Source of the DNA: Brachypodius melanocephalos
Lineage: Eukaryota > Chordata > Aves > Passeriformes > Pycnonotidae
Length of the DNA stretch: 64,000 nucleotides
Assembly (NCBI GenBank): GCA_013398615.1
Contig: VZSR01000690.1
Location: forward strand, 197,796 to 261,795
Direction of reading: 5' to 3'
Below the pieces are notes generated by a model. It did no database searches. It worked only from the letters and a program-made list of their open reading frames with translations, and was not told the DNA's origin. Positions 47,179 through 59,532 of the stretch are shown in pieces. The position numbers and the translations under genes were made by a program. Within the stretch, counting starts at the first letter, position 1; every line of letters starts with the position of its first letter.

Positions 47179-47307
47179 GTCAGACTCAGCCATTCTGTAT
47201 AATGACCGGTCTGTGCTTGAAAATCACCATGTTAGTGCGGCGTATCGTCTTTTGCAAGATGATGAAGAGATGAATATTTTATCTAATCTCTCAAAGGATG
47301 ATTGGAG
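47179..47307 (+). CDS. PDE1C: PDE1C coding exon g
   Basis: This 129-bp exon has the acceptor AATGCTAG and the donor GTAAAA. After the split Arg it reads SDSAILYNDRSVLENHHVSA, then AYRLLQDDEEMNIL, and ends LSKDDW plus two bases of Arg. This is the helical part of the catalytic domain that follows the HD signature; the ENHH motif is present. A 12.1-kb intron follows. Confidence 0.95.
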
Positions 47308-50300
47308 GTAAAAATGAGCATGGTGACTGCCTAGGAGTATTGCAGCATCATAATAGACTGGTATTGCCTTGTTTGGATAGTAATATGCATTACTGTATAT
47401 TACATATTAGTCTTTCTATGCTACAAGATAAAGAACTTTAAAAGGTGTTTGTCCTGTTTACTCCTGCTTTCAATTTTCACTTCTGATAGTGAGACTAGAC
47501 TTTGTGACAATGGGTTATAGTATTCAAATTGACTCCCACATAATTATTAAGTACCACAGAAACACTCTTTGTATACATGTAATTGAGTATAGAGCTAGCC
47601 TGCCGTTTCTTTATTCTAAAGCATGAATATAACCTTTATCTACTTTAACACTTCCTGCCTGGAAATTATAAATGAGACTTAACGAAAAACATAATCCAAT
47701 CCAGAGAGCATGGATCTGCTACATATTCTTAGGAGATTTAAGAAGCTGTAATTTAAAATAGGACTCATGAAATATATGATTTATGTGCTAAAATAAGCCC
47801 ATGATTAACTTTCTAATAGCAGACAGTTCAAAGTGATGACAGTTTTCTGTTTTTACAGGGTTTCGTGAATTTCGAGGGGTGATAATTTAAAAATAGCCTA
47901 CTGTGCTAGACAGGAAGGATCCAGCCCCATGGTCTTTTTCATGGGAGAGGAACCAACTTGTGAGATCCTGTGTGACATACAGTACCTTCTGCATATTCTT
48001 AAATGTAACATAGTGCTGAGGAGTTTTTAAATCAAATTTTAATATAAATGTGGGGAAATAAGCCTGTCTCTGGGGCTGACTTATACCAAGGTGGTCAGTG
48101 AATGTTCTGCTTGCTAATCTGTTTAGCCTGAGTTTCCTATTTATTTTAACTTGTCGACAGTAATGCGATCCTATAGCCAAACAGTGGGAACTTACAGTGC
48201 TGATTTCAGTCAATAGGAGTGTTGTGAAGGAGTGTCCTGAAAATTCTATCTGGCAATATATAGAATAGTGTCATGGTGGGCAGCCAGAAGGTGGCAAGAA
48301 AATATTTCCACTGAGATGGCAAAAATATATTTTAGATACAGATGGAAATGCCTTGTCAAATATTGGCAGTAAATTATTGCTTTGTTTAATGTTGGTGAGT
48401 AAATAAGCAACTAAGTGAATAGAAACATTAGCCTTAGAGCCACTGTCTAGAAGGAAAAGCCACTGTTTTTAGTGGAGCAGGTAATTGAGTATGCTTCATT
48501 GCATAGTTACTGACTTTAGGTAAATTGTCTGCTTTTGAGCTTTCGACTGTTTAAAGTTTTTGATTGAATCAGAGCCAGTTTCAGATATTTCTCATTAATT
48601 TTTTAGTGCCAATATGTGTGTTCTTTTGATGCAATGTGCTTAGGACCAAAGTTTCAAAGATTAACCCATCCCTTTAAAAAATGCTGTAACTGCCTGAGCA
48701 AAAATATTCAGTGGTTTGAATTGCTTATTTGTTCTCTCTCAAGTATAATTTTATAGCTGCTGACCAAGCAGCAGTGCTGCGGAAAAAAAGGGCATTGTCT
48801 GGAAGTGCTCTAATTCCAAAACATTGTGATTTCTATGTGTTTTTGCTTTTGCCTGCCACTACGAAATCCCATAGGCAAACATTTGGGAAACGCTGTAAAC
48901 ATCAACTGATTTCAGCAAAGTCTGAGGTGTTGAAGGATAAAACCCAAGAAGCCCAGAGTTCCCTATTTTAGGACTCAGAAGTAGGACTGTCAGTAGTGAA
49001 GGATGCTTTGAACATCTAATAAAATGTGCCCAAATTAAACTTCACTTTTGTAGACTGATAAATATCCCTCCGCAAAAGGCTGGAGTGATGGTTTTTGGAA
49101 TATAGATTCTTGGGTATCTTTCTGAGCTGAGCTCTGACTTATTTTTTCACATTACTAGGAAAAGAAGATCTGATGATCTGCAATCCTAGATGTCTATGTG
49201 GATTTTATAACTTTTTTTGTATTCTGTCATCTAATTACAGAATGTATTTTCAGGAAAGATATATAGAAAATTTGAGACACACTTCACAGTTGAAAAATAA
49301 ATGGCCACAGGTTTTATAAAGAAAGCAAATGAGAATGGAAGAGAACTTTTGGGTTACAGTCAAGAAGAAAAGAGTTGAATGCTTACTAGTGCCTAAACAA
49401 CTTTTTTTTTTGAGAAATATGTATATTTCTCTGGTGCTTATTAAATATTTGAAAATTAATTTAGTTGCTGCATTTTGTGAATCCCATTTGTGCAAGTTAA
49501 TCCCATTTGTACAAAAAAACTGTAACAAAAACAAATCACAGGGAGCTAAGAAAATAGACTGCAAAGCGAACGTGTGTTTTCCAATATAATGTTATAGATG
49601 TCTTTTTTGACACTGTATTTAATTGTTAGTAAGTTCCATGCAGTTTATTGAAACCTTTACTGTCAAGTATAAAACAAAAAGAATAAATAAAATAAGAAGG
49701 TTGAATAAAGGCTTAATAAAAAGATATCTGGAAAATGTTCAGTTGTTTAGCTTTGCACAGGAGTATAACATTGGGAAGTAACTTCAAATTCAATATTGAC
49801 TTTCTCAGTAAAGCTGCTTGGTGTTTTGTCCCTCAAATATTTCTGAACCCTCCTTGTCAATCACTGTTATTAATTTCAAGATTGCGGTGAGAAACCACGA
49901 TTTTTTTTTACTGACTTCGTTCATAAGCTTTTTTTTCATAAGTAATAGTGTGTGTATGGTTGCAGAATCACGTAAAATTTTATTGTAAAATTTTATTCCT
50001 ATGCACTCAGGATGGACACATGCATATTCTGAGTTTTATACCTTTAGCAAGAATCAGCCAATGATGATATTTCTTTTAATGTAGTGTTTTCTTATTAATT
50101 TCTTTAATAATAAAGTACTGGGACTTTGACTGAACAAAATTAGCCACATAGACCAGTTTAGGAGATGTAACTATTGCAACTGTGCAGTAAATTTTCCTGT
50201 TTAAGACTTTCATAAATTCTTGTCACTGTTGCAGACTTCATTGTCTGTTGGTTTCTATGTAAGCCAGCTTAGCTAGTTTGCTGTAAAGGTTGATGGAGAT

Positions 50301-50344
50301 CAGCATCTTTAGATCATGGCTTTTGTTTACTTAGAGAAGTGGAA

Positions 50345-50605
50345 TTATCTCAGCTCAGTGAAAAACCTGAAAAAAATGATGCCACCAGTGTGTACGGTGT
50401 GATGGAGCATAGAAAAGTGCAAGCTAACAAGATGCTGCTCTTGCTATGTCTTTTAGGGCAGTTTCAACAACTGTCGAGTTGCTCACAGTTGGGAACAACA
50501 TTTTGTGGCTATGATCTGCATTTCTGCAGTTCTTTGATTGCCACACAGATATTGCTCTGAACTCTGAAGCCAGAACTGGATACTTTTCCCTGAGAAGTCT
50601 CTTGG
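50345..50605 (+). repeat. Duplicated block A, copy 2
   Basis: Counterpart of 37480-37740, same orientation. After 50605 the similarity stops where retroelement sequence begins, while copy 1 continues with plain intron. Confidence 0.7.
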
Positions 50606-50611
50606 TTACAG

Positions 50612-51780
50612 ACAATTTATGGGGTGGAGCTTGGAAAACAAGCTACCTTCTTTTTCAGTTTAACAACTTCCCTGGTTAAACCAACAAAGACAAATGCAAG
50701 AAGATCTAAGTGAAAAAATAAGTTTGCTAAAAAACCCCAGCCACAACCAAGATAACAGTAATAACCACTGGATGCACAGGTCCTGAATCCTATGGACTCC
50801 CCACGAACAAAGCAAACAAGATGGCAGAGAAGCCCCTCCCCCAATATGGAGACTTCTGTAGAAGACTGCATCAGCCAGAGGACAAAGACAAGATGGCAGA
50901 GAAGATCTATTCTCCCAGCCATGTGATAGAGACAACAAAGGAAAAAACTCAGCAGACCAACTGAACCTCCATGATTACAAAACTCCCTCTTCCCCCAAAC
51001 AACAACTAAGCAGGAACAAGGATAAAACAAAGGAAAGCTGGAGAACTTGGAGAACTATTCCTGTTCAAAACCAGTCAAATGTTGCTGAACCATTTACTCC
51101 ATCCCACCATTTAGTCCTAGGTCTCTGCTAGCAGCGGCAGCTCTGTCAACAGTGGCAGCTGGATCTGGGGCAGCGGCCGTAACTCATGGAGAAAGAGAGG
51201 GGGACCGGTTTCCACAGCGTGACTGTCCTGAGTGGCAGTAGCGGAAACAAAGGTCCCAAACAAAAGTCCTCTGCCAGCTCCAGGAACAGAGATTGTTCCT
51301 GGCAACTATGGCCGAAAAAAATGTTAGGACATTTCCTCTGAAACCATCTAGGATTTGACAAATGCTGTTTCTCTGAGACGTGCACCAGGCAATTTCCCAC
51401 AGAGTTCAGAGAGAAACTAAAGAATGCTTCTGCTTCTCTCTGCCCTGGCCCTGAGAGTATGCCCCTGGAAACTCTCTTGGCAGCCCACAGAGAAACAAGA
51501 AAGAGAGCCCTGTCTGAGTGTTCCCCCATGCTTCAAGGGACTCTAGAACCTCCAATCTCCATGGACCCAAAATGCTGGTTCAGGTTCCACTTCTGATCCC
51601 TAAGTCTTAAAGAGACAGTAATACAAACTGCATGGACTGACACAGAGGAGTAATGGAATACAATTCACATTTTTTGGGTCACCCAAGACTTTATCCACTC
51701 CTTATTCCATATCATCTATATCATCATGCCCAAATTAATACCTTTTAACTATATACATATACACATACAAACAACTATGT
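50612..51780 (-). mobile_element. Probable LTR/3' region of an endogenous retrovirus
   Basis: On the + strand it carries repeated ACAAGATGGCAGAGAAG units (about 50817 and 50888), CCCCTCCCCCAATATGG, and a GC-rich patch near 51120-51200 (GCAGCGGCAGCTC). Read on the - strand this composition resembles U3/LTR sequence of avian retroviral elements. It lies downstream of the minus-strand ERVL relic, beyond a CR1 insertion, so it may be its 3' end. LTR borders were not determined. Open frames here carry no domain. Confidence 0.45.
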
Positions 51781-51785
51781 ACAAA

Positions 51786-52617
51786 TCACAGAATCACAGA
51801 ATGACACAGAATCACAGAATGACTAGGTTGGAAGAGACCTCTAAGACCATTGAATCCAACCCATGCCCTAACGCTTCAACTAAACCATGGCACCAAGCAC
51901 CACATCCAGTCTTTTTTTAAACACATCCAGGGATGGTGACTCCACCATACCAGTACTTTATTATTCTTTCCGTGAAAAACTTTTTCCTTAATATCCAACC
52001 TATAATTCCCTTGTCACAGCTTGAGACCGTGTCCTCTCCTTCTGTCAGTTGCTGCCTGGAGGAAGAGACCAACCTCCACCTGACTACAGTCACCTTTCAG
52101 GAAGTTGTAGAGAGTGATAAGGTCACCTCTGAATCTACTTTTCTACAGGCTAAACAACCCCAAGTCCCTCAGTCATTCCTCACAGGGCTTGTGTTCCAAG
52201 CCTCTTATCAGCCTTTTTGCCCTCCTCTGGATGTGCTCAAGTGTCTCAATGTCCTTCCTAAAGTGAAGGGCCCAGAACTGGACACAGCACTCAAGGTGTG
52301 GCCTCACCAGTGCCGAGTACAGGGGAAGAATGACTTCCCTGCTCCTGCTGGCCACACCATTCCTGATACAGGCCAGGATGCCATTGGCCTTCTTGGCCAC
52401 CTGGGCACACTGCTGGCTCATGTTCAGCTGCTGTCACCATTGCCCCCGGTCCCTTTCGTCCTGGGCACTGTCCAGCCACACCATCCCCAGCCTGTAACCA
52501 ACGTTGCAGGGGGCTTTTGTGGCCAAAATGCAGGACTTGGCGCTTGGACTCATAAAACTTCATCCTATTGGACTCATGGATGCACAAGTACCTAAGAGTC
52601 GAGCTTTGAACATCCAT
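51786..52617 (-). mobile_element. CR1 3' part inserted beside the ERVL relic
   Basis: Minus-strand reading shows YSALVRPHLECCVQFW, HIQRRAKRLIRGLEHKP and a SNRMKF-like start, then the 3' tail (AATCACAGAATGAC and TAGGTTGGAAGAGACC on the + strand). The terminal CACAGAAT units are repeated at about 51786-51822. It is the same subfamily and nearly the same length as 41072-41881. Its 5' end abuts the ERVL polymerase relic at about 52640. Confidence 0.9.
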
Positions 52618-52639
52618 CCCTGCACTGGTAGTCAGTGTG

Positions 52640-55600
52640 TGAGAACGACCAGTTCTTCAGTAGTAATCACTTCTAACATGGCTCAAACCCCTTCATAAGC
52701 TGCTAAGATCCCTTTTCCTATTGGTGTCATATTCTTAGTATACCTGAACCCAAAGGTCATCTTCGAGTTTCTCCAGGCATCTTCTTCCAGAGGCTCCAGG
52801 AAAGATGATTCCTCCTGACTGTGTAGAGGACATTCTTCTCATCCTGTCTTGTCCCATCCTGACTGCCCCAAGGGCTACTGCATGGACAATCTCTTGTTTG
52901 ATCTGTTCAAAGTATTGCTGTTGTTCAGGGCCCCACAAGAAATAATTTTTCTTATGTGTCACAAGACAGAGAGGTCTTAGAGTCTGGCTCTACTCTGGGA
53001 TTTGCATCCCCCCAAAACCTGTGGTGCCTAGGAAAGCCTGTTTTTCCTTGTTGCTGGTCAGTGGGGACATAATAGCTATGTTGTTAATCATCTCTTCTGG
53101 AATTTGTTGATGTCCGTCTTGCCACTTCACTCTTAGCAAATGAATTTCCTGTGCAGGTCCCTTGACCTTACTTTGTTTGATGGCAAAACCCACTTTCAGG
53201 AAAACCTGGATGATTTTTTCCTCTTTCTCAAAAACTTCCTGTGCCATTTTATCCCATAGGATCATGTCATCAATGTACTGTAGATGTTCTGGAGCCTCAC
53301 CCTTTTCCATGGCAAATGGCAGGGCTGTGCTTGCACCCCTGGGGCCATTGGTTCCAGGTGTAGGGAACGCCTCTCCAAGTGAAAGCAAACTGTGACCTGC
53401 ACTCTGCTGCTAAAGGAATGGAGAAAAATGCATTAGTAATGTCAGTGGTGGCAGCACTTTTTTTGCCTTGGACTCCAGTGAAGTTCCAGGATGTCTGTCA
53501 CAGCAGCACAGTGGTGATGTGACTTCATTCAGGCCATGATTAACCTACTGTCAGTCTCCACTCTCCTTTAGATTAATGTTCAGGATATATAGGGTTATTG
53601 AAGGGCGAGCAAGTCTTGCTGGCCACTCCCTGGATCTCCAGTTAATAGATCATCTTACAGATGGGAATCACAGGGTCTCGGTCAGTGCAGTATTTTCAAT
53701 GCTGCATTGTTTTGGCAGCAACTGGTACCTGCTCTTCTTCAACCCTCAGGTGTTCTACTACAGAAGGGTCCTCTGAAAGACTAGGCAAGGTATTAAATTG
53801 TTTAACATCTTCTGTCTCCACAGCGGCTATCCCAAAACCCAAAAAAGTCCTTTTGGGTCTTTGAAATGACAACTCCTAAGGTAACCTATACCAAGAATAC
53901 ACGGGGCCTCTGGACCTGTCAAAATAGGTTGTTTTTTCCATTCCTTCCCAGTCAAGGTCACCTCAGCTTCCAACAGAGTTAACTGCTGAGATCCCCTGTA
54001 ACCCCAGCAACAGAAACAGGTTCTGTCCCCACCATGTCATGATGGCATGACAGTAGATTGTGTGTGCCAGTGTCAGTCAAAGCTTTGTATTTTTGTGGTT
54101 CTGATGCACCAGGATATTGGATCCACACAATCCAATAAATACAATTTTCCCATAGCTCTATCAGGCTAGAGGCAAAGCCCCTCTAGTTCTGGCTATCATT
54201 CACTCCCTGGGCATACATTTTGGAGGCCTCTTCAAGGGAATCAGGCATGTCATCTTCCCTTCTGTTCTGCCCAGGAGCACACCCACAGGGAACTGGAGCT
54301 AAATTCATTCTTGCCAAGTTTCCTTTGCTAGTAGGCCAAGATGCAAGTGGGTTTTCCATCCTATCTTCTCATGTATTCTCCATATTCACAGAGGAAGAAC
54401 CATTGCTTGCTTTGTGGATTGTACTCCGTCTCCCTAGCTGTGGGATGCCTACTTCAGATAGCAGGGATTCTGTTCTGTACTGGTGAAATGTGGAAAAGAC
54501 ACACCCTAAGCTCCTTTCTGAGTTTTTGATGGCTTTCTTATGGATCTCTGATAGCTCTCTTCAATCCTCTCTTCCAATTCCCACACACACTTGGTCTGTT
54601 TCCAAGGCTGAGACTTTGGCTCAGGTTGGGATATGGACAGTGTCTTCATATGTCTGTAGCTTTCTTGTCATAGTACTCACTGTCTCGTTTTCCTCATTCC
54701 ATTGCAGCATCACGAGAAAGTGGGAATACACTTGTGTCCCAAGCTGTGCAAGTTTCAACCACATTAATGTTGTACTAGATCTGGAATTCTTTTGTGTTTA
54801 TCATTATTTGAGAAAATTATCTCGATCACAATCAGTTCTTTCAAGCTTTGGATTCCTTGCTTAGTGGGTTTCCAAGGGCCTTGATGCAGCTGGAGGTGTT
54901 CTTGGCAAAGGTATCTCTCCTTCAAAATTGCTAAGAGACACATCCAGAGGCTGAGAGTTTGAGCCTCCTTGCAATTCCCTTGTTGATACCCACATTACAC
55001 AAAAGAAATCCCAAGTGCCTTGCTTCAGTGCCATCCAAAATTGTAGCATCACCTCCACTGTCCCAGACTTGGATCAGCCAGCTCAATATAGACTCACCTG
55101 TTCATTGAGTGAGGTCTTTCTGCAGATTGCATGGACTTTCTAAGGATAGGGATTTGATGATTATTTCCAGCTCTGATTCCTCTGCTGGCTGTGAGGGTTC
55201 TGCTTCCCCATCATCATCCACCAGGCGAATGCATTTGGTCTTGTATTTCCTCCTCTGGACAGGTGTGACCACTGTTGGCTTAGTTTGCCCTTCTGGTTTA
55301 AGGCTGAGTGGCTGGGGTGTCTGCTCATTTGTTCCCCTTCCCCTCCAGCTGTAGGTGCTGCTGTGCAGTAATGAACAGCATGGAATAAACATTATTCATG
55401 TCCCAGCACAGTGTAATAAGTTGCCCCTCTTTGGAACTGCCACTGTAATTTTCTTTCAAATATTCTACCTTTGCTGGGTTCTGTATTTGTTCAGGGGGAA
55501 ATTTCCAAACCATTGGACTAGACCATTTCTTCAAAATCTGGCTTATATCCTCCCACATTGCATTCCACTCAGGATTTTCCACCCCTGAGATAGATCTCTG

Positions 55601-55860
55601 GGCAGCCTCCCTGGAAACCTCAGCCCTGATTCTAAATGTGTTGTAGACTGCTATGTATAGAGACATAACAGAATTAGCAACAAGAATATGATGTCTTAAC
55701 ATGCAGAGAGAATTAAACAATCTCAAAAAGTGATGTGCTAGACCTGAAGAGGTAGAAGGACATGAAAGGCTGGGAAATATCATCCCCTCATGTTCACCCA
55801 GCAGGTTGGGTAAGATTATTAATTGTGGTGGATTTAGCTGGATTGTGTTATGCACAGGTG
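52640..55860 (-). mobile_element. Broken ERVL-type endogenous retrovirus: gag, protease and RT remains
   Basis: On the - strand, gag-like frames (55855-55325 and 55392-55102) are followed by a protease region with the DTG motif (complement at 54066-54074). Reverse transcriptase remains (53388-52990) keep YIDD (complement at 53266-53277) and FAIKQSKVKG. RNase H-proximal sequence continues to about 52640. Frameshifts and stops separate the pieces. Integrase and the rest of pol are missing, the break being at the CR1 junction. The + strand open frames between 53162 and 55588 are antisense shadows. Confidence 0.85.
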
Positions 55861-56309
55861 ATTTGGCTTAACAGATACCAGCTCAACCAGCCTAGCTTGA
55901 TGTAAACAAATCCTCAGACACGATAACGATAGGTCAGATTCAAACCCAGACAGAGGACCTCAGCCAACCCCTCTGAAGCATGAATGCACCCATATCATTA
56001 GCCAGAGAGCTAGATGGAGTGGAGACTCCTGATCAATCACGTCTGTAAGTGTGGGAAATTTGAAAGCCCTGTAAAAGGAGCTGCTGGACAATACAGGTGT
56101 GGTCACTGCATGAACTCAAGTGTGTTAATGTTGCATCCCTGTCTCTGACTCCACAGTGACAATTAATAAGCCTTCAGAAACAGCAGGCCAGACAAACAAC
56201 AACAAACACACATCTGAAATGATCATTATTACTTCTGATACTATCTTTCCATAAACTGGTATCATGGAGTGTATAAACAAGTCAATCTTGGTTTGTATTC
56301 CTGATCTGA
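55861..56309. other. Unassigned, possibly retroviral leader
   Basis: This follows the gag end of the minus-strand ERVL relic and precedes duplicated block B. It may contain leader/LTR remnants, but no primer-binding site or LTR end was identified. Confidence 0.3.
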
Positions 56310-56540
56310 AAAAGAACGCATATGAATTAATGACTGCTATTTCATTCTAGCCTGTGATGCACCAGGGCTCAATAGGTTTTTTTTATTTCTGTCTCAGGGC
56401 ACAATAGAGCAAGGCAAACATTAAAAAAGAAAGAACTGGAAGGACATGAAAATGCATGAGTAAGAGTTGGAGTGATGTGGGCATCTTTTACTCTAAGAGG
56501 AGAAAGAGAATATAGCAGGCTGAAAAGCAAAAAAAAAAAA
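56310..56540 (+). repeat. Duplicated block B, copy 2
   Basis: Counterpart of 38305-38520, ending in an A-rich run at about 56529-56548. Confidence 0.7.
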
Positions 56541-57334
56541 AAAAAAAATCCACTGTCGCCCTTGATTTGCCATGTTTTTACTTTGCTTTCTATGTTTTCA
56601 TTATGTCTTCTGATGTTTACAGAACTTGGAGCTGAGTTCTCACACTTTTTATGTAAATAATGAAATGTTTACATATTTCTCCTCTAGGAGGAGTTTCTTG
56701 AGTGTTGGTGATGTTCATCAAGGAGATTGAAAAGGTGGTGACACCTTTGACCAATCTCTGGTCCTTCTGTACAGTTGTATATATATTGGAGTCAGATTTT
56801 AAAATAAAAAAAACCATCCCTGCTGACCTCGGACCTCATCCCTGCTTCGTCCTTTCATGTCCTATTGCAACACCAAACCCAAAAATAACCCCCCTAACCC
56901 AAACCAAAGCAAAGTATACCAAAAAGTACTAATGTTTTTATTTAGGTTCAAAGCAAACTTGATAATGAATTGTTTGAGGTGTGCCAAGCCTGTTAGTTTA
57001 GTGTGTTCCATGGTTTGCTGCAAGCATGGGTTCCGGTAAGCTGTGCTGGATACCTGGCAGTCAACTCCATGGCTCCATGAGGGAAGAAACCAAACAAAGC
57101 TGTTGATTGGAAACCAAGGTGTAAAAAGATAGTTGACAGCATGGCCTGCTCCCTACTGGCTGTGAGGTTAAAGACCTTAAAGCCAGAGGAGCTCTGGAGT
57201 TCAAAGTCACATGCTGTTGTGATGCCTGTTGTTTGAAGTGACAAATAAGAATATTTCAATTGTGAAATCCTTTATTTTTTACCATGTCTGAAGTATTTTT
57301 CATCTGTTTCAGAGAAAATGATGATCTCAAATAT

Positions 57335-57600
57335 GTGCAGAGGTCAGAAGATGTGTATGTTCCAGATTTACATTTATGAAAGGGAAAGTAGTATCTGAGT
57401 GCTTGTAAGCATATGTGCATTGTTGTGCTGCAATCACTGACTTATTTACCTGAACTGAGCCCTTTGCTTTTGTATTCCTACTGCAGTAAGCTGCACACAA
57501 AGTAACCCATGCAGACCAGTATGATGGAGTTGTAGTCCAGAGGATGTAATGAAAAGTCTGCTGTTTCCCAGCATTAATTGTTCCCGCTGCATTATCACAC
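57335..57600 (+). repeat. Duplicated block C, copy 2
   Basis: Counterpart of 40105-40377, same orientation and order. The 0.8 kb between blocks B and C here (56541-57334) is plain intron that has no match in copy 1, where a gap, LTR-like sequence, a CR1 and the GC-rich block occupy the place. Confidence 0.7.
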
Positions 57601-57705
57601 CATATTCTTGTAGAAGTATATTTCTATGCTTTCAGGTTCTTCTCTCTTGGTTGTATTGACAGAGACATTTGAGCTGCTGGGAACTGACCAGGACTGGCAA
57701 ACAAA

Positions 57706-57915
57706 GCAAAAAAACAACAAAAACCCCCAAAATAACCCCAAAAAACAACACCCCCCCCCAAAAAAACCCAAAAAACAACAAACAAACCCCCAAAACCCAA
57801 AAACCAAACCAAAACAAAAAACCCCAACAATAACAAAAAAAAAAAAAAAAACCACCAAAAACCCCACAAAAAAACCACCAAAAAACAAAAAACCAGAACC
57901 CAAACAAACAAACAA
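57706..57915. repeat. Strand-asymmetric A/C-rich simple sequence
   Basis: About 210 bp of almost only A and C on the + strand (AAAACAACAAAAACCCCCAA style), including a C9 run and an A18-20 run. The long frames on both strands (Phe/Gly/Val-rich on -, Lys/Pro/Asn-rich on +) are composition artefacts. Confidence 0.92.
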
Positions 57916-59430
57916 CAAGAATTTGTTACTTTTCATCCATCATATAATTAGTTGGAATGCTGTTAACTATGCAACTGATTGTACTTATGGTTTGGGAGAA
58001 GGAGGTGGTTATAGGGCGTGAAGACCGAGGCAAACTGATACCATCAGTGTTGCAGAACTTTGATGGTGAAGCGTCATTATGTGCCACCCATTGGACTAGG
58101 TAAGCGCAGCAGTCTTGGGTCTGTACACAATAGTGGCCTGGGGCTGGAATTTGAGCACAGCTACTATAGGCAAGAGAGAAATCATCAACATAGACTTCAT
58201 GAGACATTCATAAAAAGGAGAAGAGTGATTTATTTTAAAGTGAATGCTGATCCATTTCTGGGTCTTCCAAATCCTGAGCTGGTATGCTAAACTTGAGCTG
58301 TTTTTCCTGTTACTGTGTAGAGACCTGCACTGAGAAAGAGAAAATAAATTTGTATTGTGTGCTAGATCAGAACATTCTGGTATTTTAAACTGTTTAGGAC
58401 ATCCATATCATCTTCAGAGCAATTTCAACTGTTGTGTTGTAATACTACTAGTAATGATGATGATGGTGACAATAATTACAGTAATGGTAATGAAAATATG
58501 AGAGGGAGAGAGAAATAAAATCAGAGAGAAACAAGTGATGAACAATACCATTTCCAACCACCTGCTGACTGATGCATATTTTGTCACCAAGTAGTGATCA
58601 CTGGCTCCGGTTTATATATTGGGCATTATGTTCTATGGTATACTGTATGCTTTTGGCCTGTTTGGATCAACTGTCCTGGCTGTGTTCCCTCCCAGCTTCT
58701 TGTGTGCCTGCTCACTGTCAGAGTATGGGAAACTCAAAAGTCTGTGATTTGGAGTAAGTACTGTTTATCAACAATGAAAATCATCAGTGTGTTATCAACA
58801 TTACTTTCATATTAAACCAAAAACACAGCACTGTACCAGCTAAGAAGATTAACTCTATTTCAGAAGAACACCCCAGAAGAGCAAGTTTTCTTAACAAAAT
58901 CTCTTACAGGAATAGTTTGAATTACTAATAGCAGGGAAGTAAGGCAGGTTCTCAAAGGTCTTTATTCCATATATGCATCATATATACTAAGCAATTTTTT
59001 TAATCTGGTGATTTTCCACCATATGAGTCAACTTTAAATATGCATATCAACCAGTTGAAATAAGTTACCTGATTCTGAGGCTTTAAACAGCCTTTCCCCT
59101 TCCTTCTAAGAATGCCCTAGAAAAGAAAACAATTTAAGAAGTTTGTGCTTAATTGAAAAAGGAGTACTAATATCATTGTGCTTTTCAGAAAATATCTAAT
59201 ATTTCTCTTACCAAGGATTAGGCACCTGGCTTCATTTTCATTCCTCCCATTTCTGTGTTTGTGCAGAAAATCCTTCATCTTCTTCCCCATCCCTGAAAGA
59301 GGAATAAAGAGTTACATACAAAGGCATTGCTGTCAATAATTTACAGATAATAAAAGAAACTGAAGCATGTCTGATGTTGGTTTTTGTGCTTCTCTTTCCT
59401 TGCTGCTCTCATTGTGATGCTATCCAAAAG

Positions 59431-59532
59431 GGAATTTAGAGCTCTAGTCATTGAGATGGTGTTGGCTACCGATATGTCCTGTCACTTCCAGCAAATCAAA
59501 TCTATGAAGAATGCTTTGCAGCAACCAGAAGG
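59431..59532 (+). CDS. PDE1C: PDE1C coding exon h
   Basis: This 102-bp exon completes the Arg codon and reads EFRALVIEMVLATDMSCHFQ, then QIKSMKNALQQPE and a split Gly codon. The TDMSCHF segment is a hallmark of PDE1. The donor GTGAGT is strong. The acceptor is preceded by CCAAAAG, so the bases next to it are not pyrimidine-rich; the pyrimidine tract lies further upstream at about 59390-59412. Confidence 0.93.

Larger units (their letters stand above)
47308..59430 (+). other. PDE1C: PDE1C intron g-h (12.1 kb)
   Basis: 47308-50344 is plain AT-rich intron. Then come duplicated block A, a retrovirus-like block (50612-51780), a CR1, an ERVL relic, block B, plain sequence, block C, an A/C-rich simple stretch and about 1.5 kb of plain intron before the exon. 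Confidence 0.75.

Noticed and set aside
51933..52595. A 220-codon + strand open frame, the longest in the window
   Set aside because: It is the antisense of the CR1 ORF2 C terminus; the minus-strand reading has the recognisable CR1 motifs.
53162..55588. Several + strand open frames of 60-124 codons
   Set aside because: They lie opposite the minus-strand ERVL gag-protease-RT relic and show no domains.
57595..57936. Long minus-strand frames rich in Phe, Gly, Val and Trp
   Set aside because: They translate an A/C simple-sequence tract and are open only because the tract lacks T-rich stop codons; three overlapping frames are open at once.
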